NCBI RefSeq assembly: GCF_029892785.1
Contig: NZ_JARXXA010000003.1
Coordinates: forward strand, 62,001-126,000
DNA length: 64,000 nt
Source of the DNA: Parabacteroides sp. PH5-46
GTDB taxonomy: Bacteria > Bacteroidota > Bacteroidia > Bacteroidales > Tannerellaceae
Direction of reading: 5' to 3'
In this document: positions 46,293-53,452 of the stretch, piece after piece
Layout of the letters: every line of letters starts with the position of its first letter
Numbering within the stretch: position 1 is the first letter of the stretch
Position numbers and translations under genes: made by a program
The notes under the pieces: generated by a model
The model's database searches: none
Seen by the model: the letters and a program-made list of their open reading frames with translations, nothing else
Told to the model about the DNA's origin: nothing

Positions 46293-47028
46293 TTTTTTTG
46301 AAACTTTCCACTATCTTAATCATCCCCTTCAACTCATCATCTTTCAAGTGACTTTTTATAGTTTCTGCTGTTACATCCTTGAAAACATCAGGGAAGACTA
46401 TTTTCAGTAAGTAAGCAATGTCCATCTGATTTCTTGGCTTGAAATAGTTCCAGATATTCCACCCGAAGTGGCGGAGGTCCAGGGCTGTCAGTTCTTTGAC
46501 TTTAACCGGCTTCAATTCTTTTTCATCCAACCTGTTCATGTATGCACGGATATTCCGGCAAAGAATATCAAGATCTTCATCGGAAAGGTAAAGTGCAAAG
46601 GATTTTCGAGTATAGTCCAGAGCAACATTTAGAATCTCTTCCTGTTCTTTGACTATGTTTTGTTGCTGCTCGTTCCGAATATCCTCCAAAGACACAGTTG
46701 ACTCCGTCATATCAGTCTCAGCGTCCTTTTCTTCTACCGGTGACTCAACAGCAACAGGAAGAACTTGTCTTTGCTCAATCTTCTTACGGAAATAAGAAAT
46801 CTTAGCCAATCCGTTACCAATCCACGGGAGCATCAGGTTTTGCAATACCACATGAATACTCAGATACACTATCACTTGGATAGCCAACACAACCAAGAAA
46901 ACTATGAACGCCGTAAAGCTATCAAATCCCATTGACACAGCGAATATACGAGCCAATGTTGCAATAACCACCGCTGCACAGGCTACAATCACGTATAATA
47001 TAATGTATTCTAAAATGTTGTTTTTCAT
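46261..47028 (-). CDS. Membrane-anchored hypothetical of the integrase operon
   Basis: 255 aa. Two N-terminal transmembrane helices (about 8-32, 'IILYVIVACAAVVIATLARIFAV', and 40-66, 'FIVFLVVLAIQVIVYLSIHVVL'), then an acidic linker and a helical cytoplasmic domain with 'KELTALDLRHFGWNIWNYFKPRNQMDIAYLLKIVFPDVF'. Not recognised as a named family; similar genes follow the integrase in Bacteroides mobilizable elements. Its end overlaps the RES gene end by 32 bp on the other strand. Its start overlaps the integrase stop by 4 bp. Confidence 0.75.
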   Translation of the reverse strand: MKNNILEYIILYVIVACAAVVIATLARIFAVSMGFDSFTAFIVFLVVLAIQVIVYLSIHVVLQNLMLPWIGNGLAKISYFRKKIEQRQVLPVAVESPVEEKDAETDMTESTVSLEDIRNEQQQNIVKEQEEILNVALDYTRKSFALYLSDEDLDILCRNIRAYMNRLDEKELKPVKVKELTALDLRHFGWNIWNYFKPRNQMDIAYLLKIVFPDVFKDVTAETIKSHLKDDELKGMIKIVESFKKTNRFLSPNRY

Positions 47029-48284
47029 GACTCGGTATCTTTAAGGGTGTTCAACTGAATCGCTTGTGCTGCTTTGCTCTTCTTCTCATCTACAACTTTT
47101 GCATAAATCTGGGTGGTTTTCACATTGGTATGTCCGAGCATCTTGCTGACGGTGTAAATATCTGTGCCACTGGATAATTGAAGGGTCGCATATGTGTGCC
47201 GAAAGCAATGAAATGTGATCCGCTTCGTAATACCGGCAGCTTCTATCCATCGTTTCAATGGTTTGGAAATCCATGCAGGATCGGGTAAATCTTCGAAAAC
47301 AAGTTGCTCCGGCTCACGAGGTTCGCCACACAAATCAAGTGCCTGTTGCGAAATAGGTATATATTCCACACCTTTTGTTTTCTGCTGTGTGAAGTGAAGC
47401 TGGGCTTGATCGCCATTCATGCTAATTTCTTTCCATCGTAATTTCTGAATATCACAATGTCGTAATCCGGTAAGAGCAGAAAACAATGCTGCGCGTTTAA
47501 GAACATCGCGTTCACATGGTGTACCTGCAAGAATGTTAAGTTCTTCAACGGTCAAATATTCACGTCTTGACTCCTGTTCCGGTATGCCTTTGATTTTTGC
47601 CGATAAATCAGTTGTCAGGTATCCATCAATAAAGGCCTGTTTTAATGCTGCTTTGAAAATGGAGAAGTAGGTAACGGCAGTATTGCGAGAAATAGTTCCG
47701 CTTTTATTACCTCCACATGGAGCAGACAAAAGATATAACTTAAAATCTTCGGCAAAGCGATTGTCTATTTTAGAAAAAGGCAATGTGTCTCCAGCGAAGA
47801 GCTTTATTAATTCGTAGGTTCGTTTCCAGTTTACACGGATAGAATCGGAACTTTGTGCATGACGTTTCTTTGCTGTAGCATTAAAATACTCTACGAAATT
47901 CTGCTGCGCACGCTCCTTTTGTTCAACCTGCGCACTTTCTGTATCACTATATAGATCAGTATTGTCGTATTCTCGTTGGCGAAGCTTACGAATCCCATCA
48001 GCATATAGCATAGTTTCTTGGTCCTTTTCGCTTCGGCAAACGATTATTCCATTATCATCACGTTTGGGTTTGTAGGTTTTTGTTCCGGCTGCATCGGTTC
48101 GGGCGGTACGTTTTTTATCCCACTCCACAGTAGTAATGCAACGATTCAAATATTCACGAACACGTTGCGGAGTTTGCTTGCCGGGAACATTTACCGGATA
48201 ACTTTCAATATAAACATACCACTCTTTGCGGTCTTCCGCCTTGCGAAGCCGAACAGTTACTTTTGTATTGGAGAGTTGTTTCAT
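47025..48284 (-). CDS. Tyrosine recombinase (site-specific integrase)
   Basis: 419 aa. The catalytic set is complete: Arg in 'ALTGLRHCDIQKLRW' (around 272), Lys region 'LHFTQQKTKGVEYIPIS', 'TFHCFRHTYATLQLSSG' (H-x-x-R, around 359), 'LGHTNVKTTQIYAKVV' (His and Tyr, around 393). The N-terminal 'VTVRLRKAEDRKEWYVYI' is the Arm-DNA-binding domain usual in Bacteroidetes integrases. Its position beside the right-hand 19-bp repeat and the target in dnaK make it the recombinase for this island. Confidence 0.95.
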   Translation of the reverse strand: MKQLSNTKVTVRLRKAEDRKEWYVYIESYPVNVPGKQTPQRVREYLNRCITTVEWDKKRTARTDAAGTKTYKPKRDDNGIIVCRSEKDQETMLYADGIRKLRQREYDNTDLYSDTESAQVEQKERAQQNFVEYFNATAKKRHAQSSDSIRVNWKRTYELIKLFAGDTLPFSKIDNRFAEDFKLYLLSAPCGGNKSGTISRNTAVTYFSIFKAALKQAFIDGYLTTDLSAKIKGIPEQESRREYLTVEELNILAGTPCERDVLKRAALFSALTGLRHCDIQKLRWKEISMNGDQAQLHFTQQKTKGVEYIPISQQALDLCGEPREPEQLVFEDLPDPAWISKPLKRWIEAAGITKRITFHCFRHTYATLQLSSGTDIYTVSKMLGHTNVKTTQIYAKVVDEKKSKAAQAIQLNTLKDTES

Positions 48285-48295
48285 GTGGTATATTG

Positions 48296-48835
48296 TTATT
48301 GATTATACAAATTATCTATTTCAGTTTTTGGAGCGTAAACATAGTTACCAATCTGTCGAGTTGGAATAGAATATTTACGGATATGCTTATATACCGTGCT
48401 ATCCGATATTCCAAACTTTTTGGAAATTTCGCCGATTGTATAACAATCTTGTGGTTCAAGACTATAAAGCTTTGCTGTCGGCTTCTCTTTTTTAAGGGAT
48501 GTTTGGCGAATAGGAAACATTTCCTCTATCGCTGCTCGGTCAATCCGAACAAGACGAGTACCTAAATTGATAGCAGGAATTCGCTTTTGCCGAATAAGGC
48601 GATAGAGTGTACTCTTGGCAACGCCGAAAAGCGCAATTGCTTCTGGCACGGAAATATATAAACGGTCGACAGAAATCTTATCAATAATTGCTTGTTGTTT
48701 CTCTTCCTTTTTCTTTTGGGCTTTCTTTTTCCGATATGCTGCTCCGCCACACTTTTTCGAGCAATAAACAGAATCGACTGTCTTTGGAATGAAAGCCTGC
48801 CCACACACTTCACATTGTTTCTGAATCTTATTCAT
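48296..48835 (-). CDS. Zinc-ribbon and double helix-turn-helix protein
   Basis: 179 aa. An N-terminal Cys4 zinc ribbon ('CEVCGQAFIPKTVDSVYCSKKC') and two excisionase/MerR-type helix-turn-helix units ('ISVPEAIALFGVAKSTLYRLIRQKRIPAINLGTRLVRID' and 'YTIGEISKKFGISDSTVYKHIRKYSIPTRQIGNYVY'). It is the first gene of the integrase operon, 11 bp before the integrase gene, and is a likely excisionase or recombination directionality factor. Confidence 0.85.
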   Translation of the reverse strand: MNKIQKQCEVCGQAFIPKTVDSVYCSKKCGGAAYRKKKAQKKKEEKQQAIIDKISVDRLYISVPEAIALFGVAKSTLYRLIRQKRIPAINLGTRLVRIDRAAIEEMFPIRQTSLKKEKPTAKLYSLEPQDCYTIGEISKKFGISDSTVYKHIRKYSIPTRQIGNYVYAPKTEIDNLYNQ

Positions 48836-48929
48836 CGGTATCTTTATCGCTATTTAAGTACTCATTAATAGTCATAAGTGCTCATAAGTTCCACTTCATC
48901 ACTAATTAAGTTCCGGTACAATAATGGTA

Positions 48930-48960
48930 CAAATGTATGATAAAAAACTATCAAAACCAA
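48930..48960 (-). promoter_or_regulatory. Promoter of the HTH-integrase operon
   Basis: On the minus strand: TTG (48958-48960), 20 bp, TACATTTG (48930-48937). It overlaps the word ggtacaaat shared with the left island end, so integrase or the HTH protein may control it. Confidence 0.65.
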
Positions 48961-48986
48961 TAGCTATCTACAAATTCATAAAAATA

Positions 48987-49022
48987 AAAATCCCCGCAAA
49001 CTATTTGTTTACAGGGATTTTC
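48987..49022. terminator. Hairpin at the right island end
   Basis: AAAATCCC and GGGATTTT with inner AAAC/GTTT pairing. It lies 30 bp after the dnaK stop on the minus strand, inside the island, and so replaces the terminator dnaK lost to the insertion. Confidence 0.7.
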
Positions 49023-49052
49023 TGTTATTTATTGATTATTGCTAATCGCCTT

Positions 49053-49071
49053 TTACTTCACTTCTTCGAAA
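49053..49071. repeat. Right attachment repeat, within dnaK
   Basis: Same 19 bp as 27358-27376. Read on the minus strand it encodes F-E-E-V-K-stop, the end of DnaK. Confidence 0.92.
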
Positions 49072-50966
49072 TCAACATCGGTTACACCTCCGTCTTGTTT
49101 ATTGTCGGTTGTATTGCCGCCGGGCTGTTGGTTGAAGTCTGGGCCTGGTTGGGCGCCGCCTGCGTTTTGTGCATTGTATATGTCTTGGCTGGCGGCCTGG
49201 AATACGTTGTTCAATTCTGCGGTTGCGGCATCTATACCTGCAATATCTTGTGCTTTCTGAGCTTCTTTCAGCTTGTTCAAAGCTGCTTCGATAGGAGCTT
49301 TTTTGTCAGCAGGGAGTTTGTCGCCCAAGTCATTCAGTTGCTTTTCAGTCTGGAAGATCAGGCTGTCGGCATGATTCAACTTGTCGATGCGTTCCTTTTC
49401 TTTCTTGTCAGCCTCTGCATTGGCAGCAGCTTCATCCTTCATACGTTTTACTTCATCATCACTCAAGCCGCTGGATGCTTCAATACGGATGCTTTGTTGT
49501 TTGCCGGTTCCTTTATCTTTTGCTGATACATTCAGGATACCATTTGCATCGATATCAAATGTAACTTCAATCTGAGGTGTGCCACGCATTGCAGGTGGAA
49601 TACCGTCTAAGTGGAAGCGTCCGATTGATTTGTTATCTTTTGCCAAAGAACGTTCTCCTTGCAAGATATGTATTTCTACCGAGGGTTGATTATCGGCTGC
49701 CGTGGTGAATGTTTCCGACTTCTTGGTCGGGATGGTGGTATTGGCTTCAATCAGCCTGGTTGTAACGCCACCCATTGTTTCGATACCTAAAGAAAGTGGA
49801 GTAACATCCAGTAATAATACATCTTTCACTTCTCCTGTCAATACACCTCCTTGAATAGCTGCTCCAACAGCTACTACTTCGTCGGGGTTTACACCTTTTG
49901 AAGGAGCTTTTCCGAAGAATTTTTCAACCACATCCTGTATCGCCGGAATACGTGTAGATCCACCTACCAATATTACTTCGTCAATATCGGAAGTACTCAT
50001 GCCTGCATCTTTCAAAGACTGGCGGCATGGTTCTATACAAGCCTGGATCAGGCTGTCAGCCAACTGCTCGAATTTAGCACGTGTCAACGTTTTTACCAAG
50101 TGCTTTGGAATACCGTTTACAGGCATGATATATGGTAAGTTGATCTCTGTACTTGTTGTACTTGACAACTCGATTTTAGCTTTTTCTGCAGCTTCTTTCA
50201 AACGCTGCAGAGCCATAGGGTCTTTACGTAAATCGATGCCTTCTTCTCTTTCAAATTCTTCAGCCAACCAGTCTATGATTACATGGTCAAAGTCGTCTCC
50301 TCCCAAGTGTGTATCACCGTTGGTAGATTTTACTTCAAATACGCCATCACCTAATTCGAGGATAGAGATATCGAATGTACCTCCCCCTAAGTCGAATACG
50401 GCAATTTTCATGTCTTTGTTTGTCTTGTCCAAGCCATAGGCCAGTGATGCGGCTGTCGGTTCGTTTACAATACGGCGTACGTTTAATCCTGCGATTTCTC
50501 CGGCTTCTTTTGTAGCCTGACGTTGTGCATCACTAAAGTATGCCGGAACCGTAATAACGGCTTCTGTTACTTCCTGCCCAAGATAATCTTCAGCTGTTTT
50601 CTTCATTTTTTGAAGAACCATAGCTGAAATTTCCTGCGGGGTATACAAACGTCCGTCAATATCTACGCGAGGGGTATTATTGTCTCCACGTACTACTTTG
50701 TATGGTACGCGGTTGATTTCTTTCTGTACCTGATCGTAGGTTTCACCCATGAAACGTTTGATAGAAAATATCGTTTTTTCAGGATTGGTGATTGCCTGAC
50801 GTTTTGCCGGGTCACCTACCTTACGTTCGCCTCCTTCTACAAATGCAACAACAGAAGGTGTTGTTCTTTTACCTTCACTGTTTGTGATTACAACCGGCTC
50901 ATTTCCTTCCAATACGGACACGCATGAGTTGGTTGTTCCTAAGTCAATTCCTATTATTTTTCCCAT
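49053..50966 (-). CDS. dnaK: Chaperone DnaK (Hsp70)
   Basis: 637 aa ATP-dependent chaperone. '[21 protein letters not shown]' opens the ATPase domain, with '[22 protein letters not shown]' and '[16 protein letters not shown]'. The substrate-binding domain has '[20 protein letters not shown]', and the C-terminal linker is a Gly-Gln-rich segment ending 'DVDFEEVK'. The C-terminal EEVK-type end is intact despite the island inserted right at the stop codon, because the 19-bp repeat rebuilds it. Confidence 0.98.
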   Translation of the reverse strand: MGKIIGIDLGTTNSCVSVLEGNEPVVITNSEGKRTTPSVVAFVEGGERKVGDPAKRQAITNPEKTIFSIKRFMGETYDQVQKEINRVPYKVVRGDNNTPRVDIDGRLYTPQEISAMVLQKMKKTAEDYLGQEVTEAVITVPAYFSDAQRQATKEAGEIAGLNVRRIVNEPTAASLAYGLDKTNKDMKIAVFDLGGGTFDISILELGDGVFEVKSTNGDTHLGGDDFDHVIIDWLAEEFEREEGIDLRKDPMALQRLKEAAEKAKIELSSTTSTEINLPYIMPVNGIPKHLVKTLTRAKFEQLADSLIQACIEPCRQSLKDAGMSTSDIDEVILVGGSTRIPAIQDVVEKFFGKAPSKGVNPDEVVAVGAAIQGGVLTGEVKDVLLLDVTPLSLGIETMGGVTTRLIEANTTIPTKKSETFTTAADNQPSVEIHILQGERSLAKDNKSIGRFHLDGIPPAMRGTPQIEVTFDIDANGILNVSAKDKGTGKQQSIRIEASSGLSDDEVKRMKDEAAANAEADKKEKERIDKLNHADSLIFQTEKQLNDLGDKLPADKKAPIEAALNKLKEAQKAQDIAGIDAATAELNNVFQAASQDIYNAQNAGGAQPGPDFNQQPGGNTTDNKQDGGVTDVDFEEVK

Positions 50967-51108
50967 TTCTTTATATATTGATTAAATTATTATCTTTTTT
51001 ATGTTCTCTCGTTTTCTTCTATTATTACAAATAGTATGCCAAAAAGTTCATTTGTCTGATGTGAAAAATGTTTGTCAGAAAAGAATGACAATACGTCAGG
51101 GGATAAGA

Positions 51109-51143
51109 AAAAAGAGTTCCGGTCTGCACCGAAACTCTTTTTT
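51109..51143 (-). terminator. Terminator of the RNase G gene
   Basis: AAAAAGAGTT and AACTCTTTTTTT with CGGT/ACCG pairing around CTGC; it ends at the RNase G stop codon. Confidence 0.85.
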
Positions 51144-52714
51144 TACTTGATTTCTTTTTCTTCTTTCATGTCTAACTCATTCTTTTCAAGATCATAGAAT
51201 TTGTATTCCAGAAAGGCCAGACTTTGGTCGGGGATTACTTTCAGTCCTTGTGTGTACTTGAGTTTCCACTTCCATTTTAAAGAAATAATACCTTTGTTTA
51301 CATAAGCTGCAACATAAGGATGTAGGTGTAGGGTGAATTTCTTCACATGATGTTTATTTACCAGGCAATCTATTTTTCCTTCCAGACTGTCGGTAAATAA
51401 GATGGATGGTTTTGCAATGCCGGTTCCAAAGCAGGTAGGACAATTCTCCGATGTATTTACGTCCATTGCAGGACGAACCCTTTGGCGGGTAATTTGCATC
51501 AGGCCAAACTTACTTAAAGGTAGGATGTTGTGTTTGGCTCTGTCGGTTGCCATAGCTTTCGACATATGTTCAAAAAGCTTTTGCCTGTTGGAGGCTTCTG
51601 CCATATCGATAAAGTCGATCACGATAATACCTCCCATATCGCGTAAGCGAAGTTGTCGGGCAATTTCGTCGGCAGCTGCATTGTTTACGTCAATAGCTGT
51701 TTTTTCCTGGGCGTCACTTCCTTTGGAACGGTTGCCACTGTTTACATCTATAACGTGCATAGCCTCGGTATGCTCAATAATCAGATAAGCTCCACTTTTA
51801 TAGGTAACGGTACGTCCGAATAGCGATTTGATTTGTTTGGTTATTCCGAAATTGTCAAAGATAGGAAGTTCTCCTGTGTATAATTTAACAATATCTTCTC
51901 TTCCCGGAGCAATCAAACTAACGTAATCACGTACACTGTTGTAAACGTCTTTATCGTTTACATGAATGTTTTGGAATGAAGGGTTGAATATATCCCGTAA
52001 AAGAGCAACGGTACGTGCTGTTTCTTCGTAAATAACAGCTGGTACTTTTGCTTTTGTTACTTTTGTAATATTGTCTTCCCAACGTTTAACTAATGTCTTT
52101 AACTCATGATCGAGTTCTGCAACGCGCTTGCCTTCTGAGGATGTGCGAACAATCACACTAAAATTTTTAGGCTTAATACTTTGGATTAATTGGCGTAAAC
52201 GGGCGCGTTCTTCGTTCGATTTGATTTTTGTGGAGACGGAAACTTTATCTGCAAAAGGTATTAATACGATATATCTTCCGGCAAAAGAAAGCTCGGACGT
52301 TAATCGGGGACCTTTTGTTGAGATAGGCTCTTTGGCTATTTGAACCAACACCTCTTCTCCCACTTTCAGCACATTGCTGATACTGCCATCCTTATCTATT
52401 TCAGGAAGGATTTGCATTTTAGAAATGGTTGGCAGTTTTTTCTTGTCACTAAGTGACTGCTTGAGGAATTTTTGTTGGGTGTTGAAGTTCGGACCTAAGT
52501 CCTGATAGTGAAGAAATGCATCCTTTTTATATCCTACATCAATGAAAGCAGCGTTTAACCCGGGCATCAGTTTTTTTACTTTACCAAGATAAATATCACC
52601 GACGGCAAATGAAACATTGCGTGCTTCTTTCTGAAGTTCCACAAGGTTTTTGTCTTCCAATACGGCAATAGCTACCTCTTTGGGTTGTACATCTACTACT
52701 AATTCACTAATCAC
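51143..52714 (-). CDS. rng: Ribonuclease G/E
   Basis: 523 aa if started at GTG 52714, giving 'MISELVVDVQPKEVAIAVLEDKNL', which matches the normal start of this family; the frame itself continues 19 codons to ATG 52771 without homology, and a TAAGTTTG box at 52769-52776 lies on top of that ATG. S1-like region 'DIYLGKVKKLMPGLNAAFIDVGYKKDAFLHYQDLG', catalytic-domain motif 'HVIDVNSGNRS', and the Zn-link 'CPTCFGTG' are present. It processes rRNA and degrades mRNA. Confidence 0.93.
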   Translation of the reverse strand: MISELVVDVQPKEVAIAVLEDKNLVELQKEARNVSFAVGDIYLGKVKKLMPGLNAAFIDVGYKKDAFLHYQDLGPNFNTQQKFLKQSLSDKKKLPTISKMQILPEIDKDGSISNVLKVGEEVLVQIAKEPISTKGPRLTSELSFAGRYIVLIPFADKVSVSTKIKSNEERARLRQLIQSIKPKNFSVIVRTSSEGKRVAELDHELKTLVKRWEDNITKVTKAKVPAVIYEETARTVALLRDIFNPSFQNIHVNDKDVYNSVRDYVSLIAPGREDIVKLYTGELPIFDNFGITKQIKSLFGRTVTYKSGAYLIIEHTEAMHVIDVNSGNRSKGSDAQEKTAIDVNNAAADEIARQLRLRDMGGIIVIDFIDMAEASNRQKLFEHMSKAMATDRAKHNILPLSKFGLMQITRQRVRPAMDVNTSENCPTCFGTGIAKPSILFTDSLEGKIDCLVNKHHVKKFTLHLHPYVAAYVNKGIISLKWKWKLKYTQGLKVIPDQSLAFLEYKFYDLEKNELDMKEEKEIK

Positions 52715-52766
52715 AATATAAAAAGAGGTTTTTAAAAACTGGGGACCTTGTTCATATAACGTAAAG

Positions 52767-52800
52767 AACAAACTTAAAAGTCCACTGATTAAGTTTGTTC
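52767..52800. terminator. Perfect 10-bp hairpin between RNase G and the small basic peptide gene
   Basis: GAACAAACTT and AAGTTTGTTC around a 14-base loop. On the minus strand it follows the small peptide gene, and its near arm contains the TAAGTTTG box, so it may both terminate one transcript and start the next. Confidence 0.65.
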
Positions 52801-52827
52801 TTTATTTTTTTGTCTGAGAAAATAGAC

Positions 52828-52917
52828 TTATTTCTTTTTATGTCTGTTTTTCTTCAGTCTTTTTTTGCGCTTATGCGTAGACATCTTATGTCTTTTTCTT
52901 TTTTTTCCGCTAGGCAT
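52828..52917 (-). CDS. AURKAIP1/COX24-domain small basic protein (29 aa)
   Basis: Reads M-P-S-G-K-K-R-K-R-H-K-M-S-T-H and then K-R-K-K-R-L-K-K-N-R-H-K-K-K-stop, 29 residues with 19 Lys, Arg and His. This pattern matches the tiny Bacteroidetes proteins annotated AURKAIP1/COX24-domain, related to the mitochondrial small-subunit protein mS38, so a ribosomal position on the 30S subunit is likely. It sits 35 bp after the HU gene on the same strand and is probably co-transcribed with it. It is too short for many gene finders. Confidence 0.88.
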   Translation of the reverse strand: MPSGKKRKRHKMSTHKRKKRLKKNRHKKK

Positions 52918-52952
52918 AATTTAAATTGATTTTATTGTTACTGATTGGTTTC

Positions 52953-53228
52953 TTATTTTTTTACCTTTTCATGGAATACCTTAGCCGGCTTAAAAGACGG
53001 AATGTTGTGTTCCGGAATAATGATAGTTGTGTTCTTAGAAATGTTACGAGCTGTTTTTTGAGCTCTTTTCTTCACAATGAAACTACCAAACCCTCTCAGG
53101 TACACATTTTCTCCCTCAGCCAAAGAGTCTTTTACAAGCTCCATAAATGATTCTACACTGGCCAACACCGTTTGTTTATCAATACCGGTATTCTTCGAAA
53201 TTTCGCGAACGATATCTGCTTTAGTCAT
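52953..53228 (-). CDS. HU-family DNA-binding protein
   Basis: 91 aa with the HU/IHF fold: 'MTKADIVREISKNTGIDKQTVLASVESFMELVKDSLAEGENVYLRGFGSFIVKKRAQKTARNI'. The beta-arm region 'GRNP' motif is replaced by 'KTARNISKNTTIIIPEHNIPSFKPAKVFHEKVKK'. It bends DNA and compacts the nucleoid. The box TATATTTG at 53273-53280 (minus) is a candidate promoter. Confidence 0.94.
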   Translation of the reverse strand: MTKADIVREISKNTGIDKQTVLASVESFMELVKDSLAEGENVYLRGFGSFIVKKRAQKTARNISKNTTIIIPEHNIPSFKPAKVFHEKVKK

Positions 53229-53272
53229 GTCTATAATAAATTAATGTATAATCCTATTAATTTTTTGGAATG

Positions 53273-53280
53273 CAAATATA
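53273..53280 (-). promoter_or_regulatory. Candidate -7 box for the HU gene
   Basis: TATATTTG on the minus strand, 44 bp before the start; no clear -33 box. Confidence 0.4.
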
Positions 53281-53452
53281 TAGCTTTTTCTTAAGCGAAA
53301 AAAATTATCTTCCATTTTTTTAAAGAAAGTGCTGTTTATACCTCATGAGTTTAAAATCGTTGTTTTTCTAAATGACTGAAACAATTACTCTTAGCGTTCT
53401 TTCTACTCCGCTTTCCCTGAAACCAATGAATAGGTGATTATAACTAGCAAGA

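Larger units (their letters stand above)
27358..49071. mobile_element. Mobilizable genomic island integrated in the 3' end of dnaK (about 21.7 kb)
   Basis: Bounded by a 19-bp exact direct repeat (27358-27376 and 49053-49071). The right-hand copy is the last five codons and stop of dnaK. Carries a tyrosine integrase next to the right end, helix-turn-helix genes, a DnaC-like ATPase, BfmA/MobB mobilization genes and a defence operon, all on the minus strand except one RES-domain gene. The interior looks richer in A and T than the flanks. No conjugation (tra) genes are seen, so transfer would need a helper element. Confidence 0.9.

Noticed and set aside
41658-48835. Full conjugative transposon
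   Set aside because: Only mobilization genes are present; no TraA-Q, coupling or secretion genes are seen.
49053-49071. Attachment site in a tRNA gene
   Set aside because: No tRNA is seen at either end; the repeat is the dnaK 3' end.
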